From contig DEQI01000111.1 in NCBI GenBank assembly GCA_002360295.1, positions 2,680 to 8,855 on the forward strand: 6,176 nt of DNA. The letters run 5' to 3'. The position numbers and the translations under genes were made by a program. Within the stretch, counting starts at the first letter, position 1, and each line of letters begins with the position of its first letter. The notes under the pieces are model-generated. The model was given only the letters and a program-made list of their open reading frames with translations. It ran no database searches and was not told the DNA's origin. Positions 1 to 6,014 of the stretch are shown here, piece after piece. Source of the DNA: Planococcaceae bacterium UBA3370 (lineage in GTDB: Bacteria; Bacillota; Bacilli; Bacillales_A; Planococcaceae).

Positions 1-792
1 CCAAAGCTTGCTATCCTTTGGTAGCGGCTCTATTTCATACACATCTAAAACTGCATGTGCTATTAAGTTTTCTTGAAGGACACGTACTAAAACATCCTCT
101 GCTACTAAATCACCACGGCCAAAGTTCATAAAAATCGCCTCTGACTTCATTGCTTTGAAGTGTTCATATGTTAGCAAATGCTTAGTTTCTCCTGTGCTTG
201 GCAACATAGATATTACAATATCCGCTTTAGGTAAAAGCTCCATAATCTTTGTCATCGTATAGGTTTCATTCATAAATGGTGCTGCTTCTCCGCTACGATT
301 ACAACCAATAGTATGCACATCGAACGCTTGTAGAATTCTTCCGATTTCTGCACCAATAGCACCTGGCCCGATAATAAGCGCTGTTGAACCATTCAGTTCT
401 GAAAGTTGCGCTTTTTTATTCCATTCTGCTTTTGCTTGTTGCTCGTAAATAAAAGGAAGCGCACGCTTTAATGATAAAATATGCGCTAATATAGATTCTG
501 TCATCGGCTTTTTATGTATGCCTCGAACATTGGACACAAAGATCCCACGCTCTGCAATCGCACGCGCTGGCATTTTTTCAACACCAGCTGAAGCAACAAA
601 AATCCACTGAAGTTTATCTGCTATCGCTATTAATTCTTCGTTCAAGTCTTCACCATATGTTACTAAAATATCTGCTTTTGCTAGCTCTTCTTTGTGCAGT
701 TTAGCTTGAAAAATAAATTCGACTTGCGGAAATTCGGCTACTAATGGCCCGCGTAAATCTTCTCTTGGCTCAAACGTAAAATAAGCTCTCAT
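1..792 (-). CDS. D-isomer-specific 2-hydroxyacid dehydrogenase, C-terminus cut by window edge
   Basis: The frame is open from an ATG at 792 to the left edge, giving 264 residues with no stop; about 50 residues are missing compared with the usual 310-330. The family reduces 2-keto acids to D-2-hydroxy acids, or the reverse, in the cytosol. Seen: an N-terminal flavodoxin-like part (1-95), then a Rossmann domain with GPGAIG at 142-147, the NFGRG stretch (223-227) with the expected substrate-binding Arg226, and DVYEIEPLP (250-258) with the catalytic-type Glu255. The catalytic His should lie beyond the edge. After the second Rossmann strand the sequence reads CNRSG (164-168), without the Asp/Glu typical of NAD users, which hints at NADP(H). 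The start follows the bcp stop by one base and has an AGGGAG-type binding site at 801-807, inside the 3' end of bcp, so co-transcription and translational coupling are likely. The substrate cannot be told; PdxB/SerA-like or ketopantoate/glyoxylate reductase-like roles are all open. Confidence 0.9.
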   Translation of the reverse strand, partial: MRAYFTFEPREDLRGPLVAEFPQVEFIFQAKLHKEELAKADILVTYGEDLNEELIAIADKLQWIFVASAGVEKMPARAIAERGIFVSNVRGIHKKPMTESILAHILSLKRALPFIYEQQAKAEWNKKAQLSELNGSTALIIGPGAIGAEIGRILQAFDVHTIGCNRSGEAAPFMNETYTMTKIMELLPKADIVISMLPSTGETKHLLTYEHFKAMKSEAIFMNFGRGDLVAEDVLVRVLQENLIAHAVLDVYEIEPLPKDSKLW

Positions 793-793
793 A

Positions 794-1261
794 TTATTGA
801 TCTCCCTCGCGTAAATATTTTAAGACATCTTCTACATGATTTTTCACACGGACTTTTCGCCATTCTTTCACAACTATTCCTTGTTCATTAATTAAAAACG
901 TAGAACGTTCAATACCCATAAACTCACGCCCATACATTTTCTTTTGAACCCACACACCGTAAGCTTCTGCTATAGAATGGTCCTTATCTACTAATAACGA
1001 AAAAGGTAATCCATGTTTTTCAATAAATCTCACATGGCGTGCTTCATCATCCATACTAACGCCTAATATCACAGCGTTCAGTTCTGAAAAATCAGTAAAT
1101 ACATCACGGAAATCACATGCCTCTGTTGTACAGCCAGGTGTCATATCTTTTGGGTAAAAATAAAGTACAACATACTTTCCTAAATAATCGCTTAATTTCA
1201 CTAATTCCCCTGTTTCATTCGGTAGAGTAAAATCAGGTGCTTTCTTTTGTAGTAATTCCAT
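794..1261 (-). CDS. bcp: Thioredoxin-dependent peroxiredoxin (Bcp/PrxQ)
   Basis: Reduces hydrogen peroxide and organic hydroperoxides using thioredoxin; cytosolic. With the start chosen here the protein has 155 residues, the usual Bcp length (about 155). Seen: the AhpC/TSA fold opening (KAPDFTLP, 7-14), the active-site run YPKDMTPGCTTEAC (36-49) with peroxidatic Cys44 and resolving Cys49 five residues later (the atypical 2-Cys arrangement of Bcp), Thr41, and Arg119 in the IERSTF block. Two in-frame ATGs exist, at 1267 and 1261. The AGGAGG at 1270-1275 is only 2 bases from the first but 8 from the second, so the second is preferred and the protein begins MELLQKKAPD. It is the first gene of a minus-strand pair with the 2-hydroxyacid dehydrogenase, and divergent from hemL. 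No PerR or Fur box was recognised upstream. The family call is firm. Confidence 0.96.
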   Translation of the reverse strand: MELLQKKAPDFTLPNETGELVKLSDYLGKYVVLYFYPKDMTPGCTTEACDFRDVFTDFSELNAVILGVSMDDEARHVRFIEKHGLPFSLLVDKDHSIAEAYGVWVQKKMYGREFMGIERSTFLINEQGIVVKEWRKVRVKNHVEDVLKYLREGDQ

Positions 1262-1269
1262 TTTCATCC

Positions 1270-1275
1270 CCTCCT
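1270..1275 (-). promoter_or_regulatory. Ribosome binding site that decides the bcp start
   Basis: On the minus strand this reads AGGAGG, a perfect anti-16S match. It sits 8 bases before the ATG at 1261 but only 2 bases before the ATG at 1267. The normal 6-9 base spacing favours the shorter, 155-residue protein. Confidence 0.75.
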
Positions 1276-1281
1276 GTACTT

Positions 1282-1310
1282 ATCGTACCGAACTGAGCAT
1301 TAGCTTTCAA
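1282..1310 (-). promoter_or_regulatory. Possible SigA promoter for bcp
   Basis: On the minus strand a TTGAAA box (1305-1310, 5 of 6 consensus bases) is followed after 17 bases by TACGAT (1282-1287, 4 of 6). Transcription would start near 1275, at the ribosome binding site itself, leaving a leader of only about 14 bases before the 1261 ATG. That closeness makes the call weak; a promoter further upstream, overlapping the hemL signals, is the alternative. Confidence 0.3.
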
Positions 1311-1315
1311 TTTCT

Positions 1316-1345
1316 TTGGCATGAAATTAAAAATTGATCTAAAAT
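1316..1345 (+). promoter_or_regulatory. Likely SigA promoter for hemL
   Basis: TTGGCA (1316-1321, 5 of 6 consensus bases) and TAAAAT (1340-1345, 5 of 6) are separated by 18 bases. Transcription would begin near 1352, giving a leader of about 25 bases that contains the GGAGGAG binding site at 1365-1371. The -35 box lies back to back with the proposed bcp -35 box, with five bases between them, so one bound protein could affect both directions. No dyad operator is evident. Confidence 0.5.
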
Positions 1346-1376
1346 AGAGAGGGAAATAAACATTGGAGGAGTATAT

Positions 1377-2663
1377 ATGATTCATACAAAATCTGAAGAA
1401 ATTCACAAAGAGGCTCTTGAGCATATAGTTGGAGGTGTAAATAGTCCATCCCGTTCTTACAAAGCAGTTGGCGGTGGTGCACCTGTAGTAATGGCTCGCG
1501 GAAAAGGAGCTTATTTTTACGATGTAGATGGCAATCGCTATATCGACTATTTAGCAGCATATGGCCCAATCGTAACTGGTTTTGGTCATCCGCATATTGC
1601 AAAAGCTATCACTCACGCAGCAGAAACTGGTGTTTTATTTGGTACACCAACTGAACATGAAGTAAAATTTGCTAAAATGCTAAAAGAAGCCATTCCTACT
1701 TTAGATAAAGTTCGATTCAACAATTCAGGTACAGAAGCAGTCATGACGACTGTACGTGTTGCTCGTGCTTATACAGGACGTACAAAAATGATGAAATTCG
1801 CTGGGTGCTATCACGGCCACTTTGACCAAGTACTTGTAGCTGCAGGTTCAGGTCCAGCAACATTAGGCTCACCTGATTCAGCAGGTGTTCCAGAAAGTGT
1901 CGCTACTGAAGTAATTACAGTACCTTTTAATGATCCAGAAGCTTTCAAATTTGCAATGGAACGCTGGGGACATTTATTAGCTGGTATTTTAATCGAGCCA
2001 ATCGTTGGTAACTTCGGTATCGTTGAGCCAAAACCAGGTTTCTTAGAACTAGTTCACGAGCTAGCTGCGGAATATGGCGTTTTAACGATTCATGATGAAG
2101 TCATAACAGCTTTCCGTTTCCACTATGGTGCAGCACATACAATGCTCGGTTTAAAGCCAGACTTAGTTGCACTAGGTAAAGTAATTGGTGGTGGCTTACC
2201 AATCGGTGCTTACGGTGGTAAAAAAGAAATCATGGAAACAGTTGCGCCACTTGGACCAGCTTATCAAGCAGGTACTATGGCCGGTAACCCAGCCTCTATG
2301 CTAGCAGGTATTGCATGCCTTGAAGTACTTCAGCAACCTGGCATTTATGATGAAATGGATCGACTTGGAGCCATTTTAGAAAAAGGCATTTTAGACGCAG
2401 CGGCTAAACATCAAGTAAAAATTACTGTAAACCGTCTAAAAGGTGCTTTAACAATTTACTTTACAGATGAGAAAGTCGAAAACTATGAACAAGCAGAAAA
2501 GTCAGATGGTGAAATGTTCGGTCGCTTCTTCAAACTGATGCTATCAAAAGGAATTAATTTAGCACCGTCTAAATATGAAGCATGGTTCTTAACAACCGAG
2601 CATACTGAGGAAGATATTATGGAAACAATCGCTGCGGTCGACTATGCATTTTCACAGCTATAA
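1377..2663 (+). CDS. hemL: Glutamate-1-semialdehyde 2,1-aminomutase (stand-alone HemL/GsaB type)
   Basis: A PLP enzyme that converts glutamate-1-semialdehyde to 5-aminolevulinate, the last step of the C5 route to tetrapyrroles; cytosolic and normally dimeric. At 428 residues it is full length for the family. Seen: GGVNSPSRS near the N-terminus (19-27), the PLP-phosphate region NSGTEA (116-121), GCYHGH (143-148), the IHDEV segment with Asp240 for the pyridine nitrogen, and the Schiff-base lysine Lys268 in [17 protein letters not shown] (265-281). The ATG at 1377 has GGAGG 7 bases upstream. It is not next to hemAXCDB; its neighbours are bcp and a membrane protein gene. This matches the B. subtilis paralogue gsaB rather than the haem-operon hemL, and sequence such as [14 protein letters not shown] (61-74) differs from the canonical B. 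subtilis HemL as I remember it. A second hemL is therefore expected elsewhere. Family certain; paralogue assignment inferred. No terminator was seen after it, so read-through into the next gene is possible. Confidence 0.96.
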   Translation: MIHTKSEEIHKEALEHIVGGVNSPSRSYKAVGGGAPVVMARGKGAYFYDVDGNRYIDYLAAYGPIVTGFGHPHIAKAITHAAETGVLFGTPTEHEVKFAKMLKEAIPTLDKVRFNNSGTEAVMTTVRVARAYTGRTKMMKFAGCYHGHFDQVLVAAGSGPATLGSPDSAGVPESVATEVITVPFNDPEAFKFAMERWGHLLAGILIEPIVGNFGIVEPKPGFLELVHELAAEYGVLTIHDEVITAFRFHYGAAHTMLGLKPDLVALGKVIGGGLPIGAYGGKKEIMETVAPLGPAYQAGTMAGNPASMLAGIACLEVLQQPGIYDEMDRLGAILEKGILDAAAKHQVKITVNRLKGALTIYFTDEKVENYEQAEKSDGEMFGRFFKLMLSKGINLAPSKYEAWFLTTEHTEEDIMETIAAVDYAFSQL

Positions 2664-2681
2664 GTATTTGCTTATCTCTAG

Positions 2682-2710
2682 TTGACCAAGAAACGATTTT
2701 TAGATAAAGT
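2682..2710 (+). promoter_or_regulatory. Possible SigA promoter in the hemL-exporter gap
   Basis: TTGACC (2682-2687, 5 of 6 consensus bases) is followed after 17 bases by TAAAGT (2705-2710, 4 of 6). It would give the membrane protein gene its own transcript with a leader of about 40 bases. An imperfect inverted repeat, TTATCT (2672-2677) and AGATAA (2702-2707), brackets the -35 box and touches the -10; it could be an operator or chance. Confidence 0.4.
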
Positions 2711-2754
2711 AATATTTTCTCTACTATTAAAAGAAAGGAAGGACTTAATTTTTT

Positions 2755-3846
2755 ATGAAATTAGGTGCCCGTGTTTTAAAAACCGGTATCGCAATAGTCT
2801 TTGCCCTTTTTTTAGCTGAATTATTACATGTACCGTCACCTGTATTCGCTGGAATTGCGGCAATTTTTGCTATTCAACCAACAATTTATCGCTCCTATTT
2901 AACCATTTTGGAACAAATCCAAGGCAATTTAATTGGCGCAGTTATAGCGGTAATATTCGGGTTAATTTTTGGTCACCAACTAGTTGCTATAGGAATTGCT
3001 GCAATCATTGTCATTGGCATTATGATTAAAATGAAATTAGATAAGGCAATTACTCTTGCACTTGTTACAGTTGTAGCCATTATGGAAGTGCAAGGTGATG
3101 ACTTTTTAACATATAGTTTAATTCGTTTTGCAACAGTAATGATTGGTGTATTTGCAGCCTTTATTGTGAATTTAGTATTTCTACCTCCGCGCTATGAGAT
3201 AAAGCTATTTAAGCGGATTAATTCTGTGCAAGACGATATTATTCGCTGGACACGACTAGCTGTTCGTCAAGCAAGTGAACATACTTCTACAAAAATGGCT
3301 TTAACGAAATTAAAAACACGGTTATTAGAAATAGATACAATATATGAACTATATAAAGAAGAACGTCAGTACTTCAAAAATCAAAAATTCGTCAAAGCAC
3401 GTAAGCTCGTTATTTATAGACAAATGATTACAACGTCAAAAAAGAGTCTAGAGTTATTACAACGTTTGCATAAACATGAAAATGAACTTGGCAATTTACC
3501 TGAGCCCATTTTGTTATTAATTCAAGAACGACTCGATTTACTGCTCACCTATCACGAGCAGTTGTTATTGAAATATACCGGAAAATTGCGGTTAGAGCAT
3601 ACACAGTGGACTCGTCATGAGGAACATTTACAACGTACCGAAGTGATGGATCTATTCATTAAGCAAATTACAATTGAGAAGGAAACAGAAGGCGAAGAAG
3701 AGTTTTCAAGTTATCATTTACTCTACATTTTATCCCGATTGTTAGATTATGAGGAAAATTTAGAGCATCTAGATCGATTAATTGTCTCGTATCGAAGCTA
3801 TCATAGTGAAGAGAAAAATATTGATTTGGAAACTGAGTTTTACTAA
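2755..3846 (+). CDS. Aromatic acid exporter (ArAE/FUSC-like) family membrane protein
   Basis: A 363-residue inner-membrane protein with two halves. Residues 1-146 hold about six hydrophobic segments (near 8-25, 28-41, 57-73, 75-91, 97-113 and 122-143). They include the QPT turn at 41-43 and the FLPPRYE exit motif at 142-148 that I associate with the Firmicute ArAE_1 (DUF939) group. Residues 150-363 are charged, Leu-rich and helical, and probably form the cytoplasmic ArAE_1 C-terminal domain, with heptad-like stretches. Family members are thought to export aromatic acids or similar weak acids, but few Firmicute ones have been tested, so the substrate is unknown. No membrane-fusion partner gene is present, as expected for a Gram-positive. 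The ATG is the only usable start, because an in-frame TAA lies at 2746-2748. The GGAAGG site at 2737-2742 is 12 bases away, longer than usual, which may mean modest translation. It follows hemL by 91 bases and ends facing dppC; the hairpin at 3958-4004 should terminate it. It probably corresponds to B. subtilis ygaE by neighbourhood. Confidence 0.85.
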   Translation: MKLGARVLKTGIAIVFALFLAELLHVPSPVFAGIAAIFAIQPTIYRSYLTILEQIQGNLIGAVIAVIFGLIFGHQLVAIGIAAIIVIGIMIKMKLDKAITLALVTVVAIMEVQGDDFLTYSLIRFATVMIGVFAAFIVNLVFLPPRYEIKLFKRINSVQDDIIRWTRLAVRQASEHTSTKMALTKLKTRLLEIDTIYELYKEERQYFKNQKFVKARKLVIYRQMITTSKKSLELLQRLHKHENELGNLPEPILLLIQERLDLLLTYHEQLLLKYTGKLRLEHTQWTRHEEHLQRTEVMDLFIKQITIEKETEGEEEFSSYHLLYILSRLLDYEENLEHLDRLIVSYRSYHSEEKNIDLETEFY

Positions 3847-3855
3847 GAAAAGCGG

Positions 3856-3947
3856 CGGCGCCCCGTTTAGCCCGACACTCTCAAACGAAAGCATCTTTCA
3901 CGCTTTCGCTTGAGGGACAAAAGCGACCTCAGGCGGGCTGGGCGCCG
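3856..3947. repeat. GC-rich three-stem inverted-repeat element in convergent gap
   Basis: A 92-base GC-rich block in AT-rich surroundings. Outer stem: CGGCGCCC (3856-3863) pairs with GGGCGCCG (3940-3947), 8 pairs. Middle stem: AGCCCG (3869-3874) pairs with CGGGCT (3934-3939), leaving a 5-base bulge on the left only. Inner hairpin: 3878-3892 pairs with 3902-3916, 13 Watson-Crick pairs plus one G-T wobble and one A-C mismatch, closing a 9-base loop. A 17-base unpaired strand (3917-3933) lies on the right side only. The 6-base direct repeat TTACTA occurs at 3840-3845 and 3948-3953; the second copy abuts the outer stem. On the minus strand the stem ends in GCCGC followed by TTTTCTT, so it may also terminate the dpp transcript. 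It could be a dispersed intergenic repeat (a MITE- or bcr-like element), a structured RNA, or an elaborate terminator; the sequence alone does not decide. Confidence 0.7.
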
Positions 3948-3957
3948 TTACTAGCAT

Positions 3958-4004
3958 CTAAAGGTTGGAGGCATATTTGCCCCCAACCTTTAGTTTTTCA
4001 TTTT
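3958..4004 (+). terminator. Rho-independent terminator of the hemL-exporter side
   Basis: CTAAAGGTTGGAGGC (3958-3972) pairs with GCCCCCAACCTTTAG (3979-3993), 14 of 15 positions (one A-C mismatch), around a 6-base loop. TTTTTCATTTTT follows on the plus strand, while the minus strand has no T-run after the hairpin, so it is directed to stop rightward transcription. It starts about 110 bases after the exporter stop. The right arm contains the dppC stop codon and the T-tract lies in the last dppC codons. Confidence 0.88.
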
Positions 4005-4886
4005 TGGATCAAGTGCATCTCGTAAACCATCCCCCATTAAGTTAAAGCCAATCACAGTTAACATAATCGCTAATCCTGGAAACACCATTGCCCACGGTGC
4101 ATTCAATAGAAAAATACGTCCATCCGCTAACATTTTTCCCCATTCTGGCTTCGGCGCCTCAGCTCCTAATCCTAAAAACCCTAGTGCAGCCGCTTCCAAA
4201 ATGGCCGTCGCTATCGCTAATGTCCCTTGAACGATAACAGGTGTCATCGAATTCGGTAAAATATGTCGCCATAAAATCCTTGCGTTTTTCATTCCAATCG
4301 CTTTTGCTGCATGAATAAATTCTTCTTCTTTTATCGACAATACTCTCGACCGAATTAAACGCCCAAAATTTGGTACATTGATAATAGCAATAGCAATTAA
4401 TGCATTACGCAGTGAGGGGCCTAAAATGGAGACTACTGCGATGGCTAATAAAATGCTCGGAAAAGCCAGCATAATATCAAAAACTCTGGAAATAATCGTA
4501 TCTACCCAACGTCCATAATAGCCCGCAATAATACCTAAAAAACTCCCTACAATGGCAGACATCACAACAGCAGAAAATCCAACCGTTAATGAAATTCTTG
4601 CACCGTGCAATACGCGTGAAAATATATCTCTCCCTAAATCATCTGTCCCAAACCAAAATTCACTTGATGGTGGCAAAAGACGTTGTGCTAAATTTTGTTC
4701 GTTTATTCCTTGAGGTGCAAGTAGTGGACCAAAAATAGCGAGGAGGATAAAAAATAGGACAATAGCCATTCCAATAAGTGCCGATTTACTTTTACGAAAA
4801 GTTCGCCAAGCCTCTCTCCATGGCCCAACTGCCTGCTGTTGTAGATCGACCACTTCTGTAGCTGTATTCGATGTAAGCTCAGACAT
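3990..4886 (-). CDS. dppC: Dipeptide-type ABC transporter permease DppC
   Basis: One of two membrane subunits of a peptide ABC importer; it forms the translocation channel with DppB. It has 298 residues (E. coli DppC about 300). Seen: a cytoplasmic N-terminus (1-33), a first membrane segment (about 34-56), the family marker GTDDLGRDIFSR (80-91), further segments near 98-122, 137-157, 160-177, 213-238 and 266-287, and the EAA coupling loop (about 188-202, EEFIHAAKAIGMKNA) that docks on the ATPase. The C-terminus GDGLRDALDPK is typical of DppC/OppC. The ATG at 4886 is 12 bases after the dppB stop. The binding site AGAGGGG (4894-4900) shares bases with that TAG stop, so translational coupling is likely. 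No gene for DppD/DppF follows: the operon ends here, facing the exporter gene. Peptide specificity is by similarity only; nickel or oligopeptide transport cannot be excluded. Confidence 0.93.
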   Translation of the reverse strand: MSELTSNTATEVVDLQQQAVGPWREAWRTFRKSKSALIGMAIVLFFILLAIFGPLLAPQGINEQNLAQRLLPPSSEFWFGTDDLGRDIFSRVLHGARISLTVGFSAVVMSAIVGSFLGIIAGYYGRWVDTIISRVFDIMLAFPSILLAIAVVSILGPSLRNALIAIAIINVPNFGRLIRSRVLSIKEEEFIHAAKAIGMKNARILWRHILPNSMTPVIVQGTLAIATAILEAAALGFLGLGAEAPKPEWGKMLADGRIFLLNAPWAMVFPGLAIMLTVIGFNLMGDGLRDALDPKMKN

Positions 4887-4898
4887 TTCATTCCCCCT

Positions 4899-5903
4899 CT
4901 AGTTATATTTGATTCTAGTATCAATAACGGTATATAAAATATCGACAATCAAATTAATCATTACAAATATAAAGGCCACAATTAAAATACCCGATTGAAT
5001 AACAGGGTAATCTCGATAGCCAATTGCTTCGTAAATATAACGTCCAATGCCTGGCCAACTAAAAATGGTTTCTGTTAAAATCGCCCCACCTAACAGCAAA
5101 CCTGTTTGTAAACCGATGACCGTTAATACTGGAATAAGTGCATTTTTCAGTGCGTGCTTGTATATGACAATCCACATTTTTTGCCCTTTTGCACGTGCAG
5201 TACGGACAAAATCAGCATGCATTACTTCTAGCATGGAAGCTCGCGTCATTCTCGCAATAATCGCTGTAGGAATTGTAGCAAGTGCTACACCTGGTAAAAT
5301 TAAATACTTAATCGATGCGATAAATTGATCGAAGCGCCCTTGTAGCAATGTATCTATTAAATAAAAGTTAGTAATAACTGTCACTGGATCACGTACTTCT
5401 TCACGACCAGATGTGGGCAGCCATCCTAGATTAATACTAAAAACCCACTGTTCCATTAATCCTAACCAAAAAATAGGCATGGATACACCGACTAATGCAA
5501 CAATCATCGCTATATAATCAAACCACGAATTTTGGAACCAAGCAGAAATGATGCCTGCATTCATCCCAATAATGACAGCTATAATCATGGCAAAAATAGC
5601 AAGTTCAAATGTCGCAGCTAAATAGGGCCAAACTTCTGTTGTAATGGCTTGTCTCGTGCGTAAAGATTCTCCTAAATCTCCTGTTAAAATACCCTTTAAA
5701 TAATCGAAATATTGTACGTACCACGGATTATTTAAACCTAATTTATCGCGCAGTGCTGCAATAGTTTCTGCGGTTGCTTGTTGTCCTAAAATCACTTGTG
5801 CAGGATCCCCTGGAATAGCACGTATAATTAAAAAGACGATAAATGTCATCCCAAGCAAAACAGGAATTAACTGAAACAATCTTTTCCCTATATAGTGAAG
5901 CAT
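4899..5903 (-). CDS. dppB: Dipeptide-type ABC transporter permease DppB
   Basis: Partner membrane subunit of the peptide importer. It has 334 residues from the start chosen here (E. coli DppB about 339). Seen: the opening KRLFQLIPVLLGMTFIVF (7-24) as first membrane segment, the IPGDPA signature (30-35) that begins the external loop, membrane segments near 97-117, 130-150, 202-219, 256-277 and 304-324, the EAA loop (about 226-240, EVMHADFVRTARAKG), and the conserved FSWPGIGRY (281-289). A GTG nine bases upstream, at 5912, would add three residues, but that GTG is itself part of the AGAGAGGTGA ribosome binding site, so the ATG at 5903 is the real start in my view. It is separated from dppA by 111 bases that hold a strong hairpin, and followed by dppC after 12 bases. 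ABC family certain; dipeptide type likely from the dppA tail next to it. Confidence 0.93.
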   Translation of the reverse strand: MLHYIGKRLFQLIPVLLGMTFIVFLIIRAIPGDPAQVILGQQATAETIAALRDKLGLNNPWYVQYFDYLKGILTGDLGESLRTRQAITTEVWPYLAATFELAIFAMIIAVIIGMNAGIISAWFQNSWFDYIAMIVALVGVSMPIFWLGLMEQWVFSINLGWLPTSGREEVRDPVTVITNFYLIDTLLQGRFDQFIASIKYLILPGVALATIPTAIIARMTRASMLEVMHADFVRTARAKGQKMWIVIYKHALKNALIPVLTVIGLQTGLLLGGAILTETIFSWPGIGRYIYEAIGYRDYPVIQSGILIVAFIFVMINLIVDILYTVIDTRIKYN

Positions 5904-5908
5904 ATTCT

Positions 5909-5919
5909 TCACCTCTCTA
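5909..5919 (-). promoter_or_regulatory. Ribosome binding site that decides the dppB start
   Basis: The minus strand reads AGAGAGGTGA here, 5 to 9 bases before the ATG at 5903 depending on register. The apparent GTG start at 5912-5910 lies inside this site and has no site of its own at proper distance. Confidence 0.7.
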
Positions 5920-5953
5920 TGAAATTTCCCGTAATTTATACTTTCAACCTTTC

Positions 5954-5998
5954 AAGAAAAGCACTGCACGATAAGCCAAAACTTATAGTACAGTGCTT
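5954..5998 (-). terminator. Hairpin terminator/attenuator between dppA and dppB
   Basis: On the minus strand a 17-position stem (arms 5982-5998 and 5959-5975; one mismatch and one G-T wobble) closes a 6-base loop, TTTTGG. Its 3' arm runs into TTTTCTT. It starts 16 bases after the dppA stop. Partial termination or protection of the upstream RNA from 3' decay here would make more binding protein than permease, a common arrangement in ABC importer operons. No good separate promoter for dppB was found between the hairpin and 5903, only a lone TATAAA-like box. Confidence 0.72.
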
Positions 5999-6014
5999 CC
6001 TTTTACATTAAGTC

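Noticed and set aside
1262..1376. PerR or Fur operator between bcp and hemL
   Set aside because: Looked for a TTATAAT-N-ATTATAA-like or related dyad; only loose AT-rich matches are present.
1233..1424. Minus-strand reading frame of 63 codons overlapping the bcp start and hemL start
   Set aside because: It runs through the divergent promoter region and the hemL ribosome binding site in antisense and shows no recognisable protein features.
1339..1602. Minus-strand reading frame of 87 codons inside hemL
   Set aside because: Antisense to conserved hemL coding sequence; composition is Leu/His/Gln-rich as expected from a shadow frame.
2664..2754. Terminator after hemL
   Set aside because: The only inverted repeat (TTATCT/AGATAA) is short, has a loop of about 24 bases and no following T-run.
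3840..3953. Complete insertion sequence in the convergent gap
   Set aside because: There is no transposase gene; about 100 bases can be at most a non-autonomous element.
4703..4948. Minus-strand reading frame of 81 codons across the dppB-dppC junction
   Set aside because: Same-strand shadow frame; the dppC frame has the family motifs and the ribosome binding site.
5047..5328. Plus-strand reading frame of 93 codons inside dppB
   Set aside because: Antisense to the conserved EAA-loop part of dppB; no ribosome binding site or family resemblance.
5904..5945. Independent dppB promoter
   Set aside because: A TATAAA-like box exists but has no acceptable -35 box at 16-18 bases, so it was not called.
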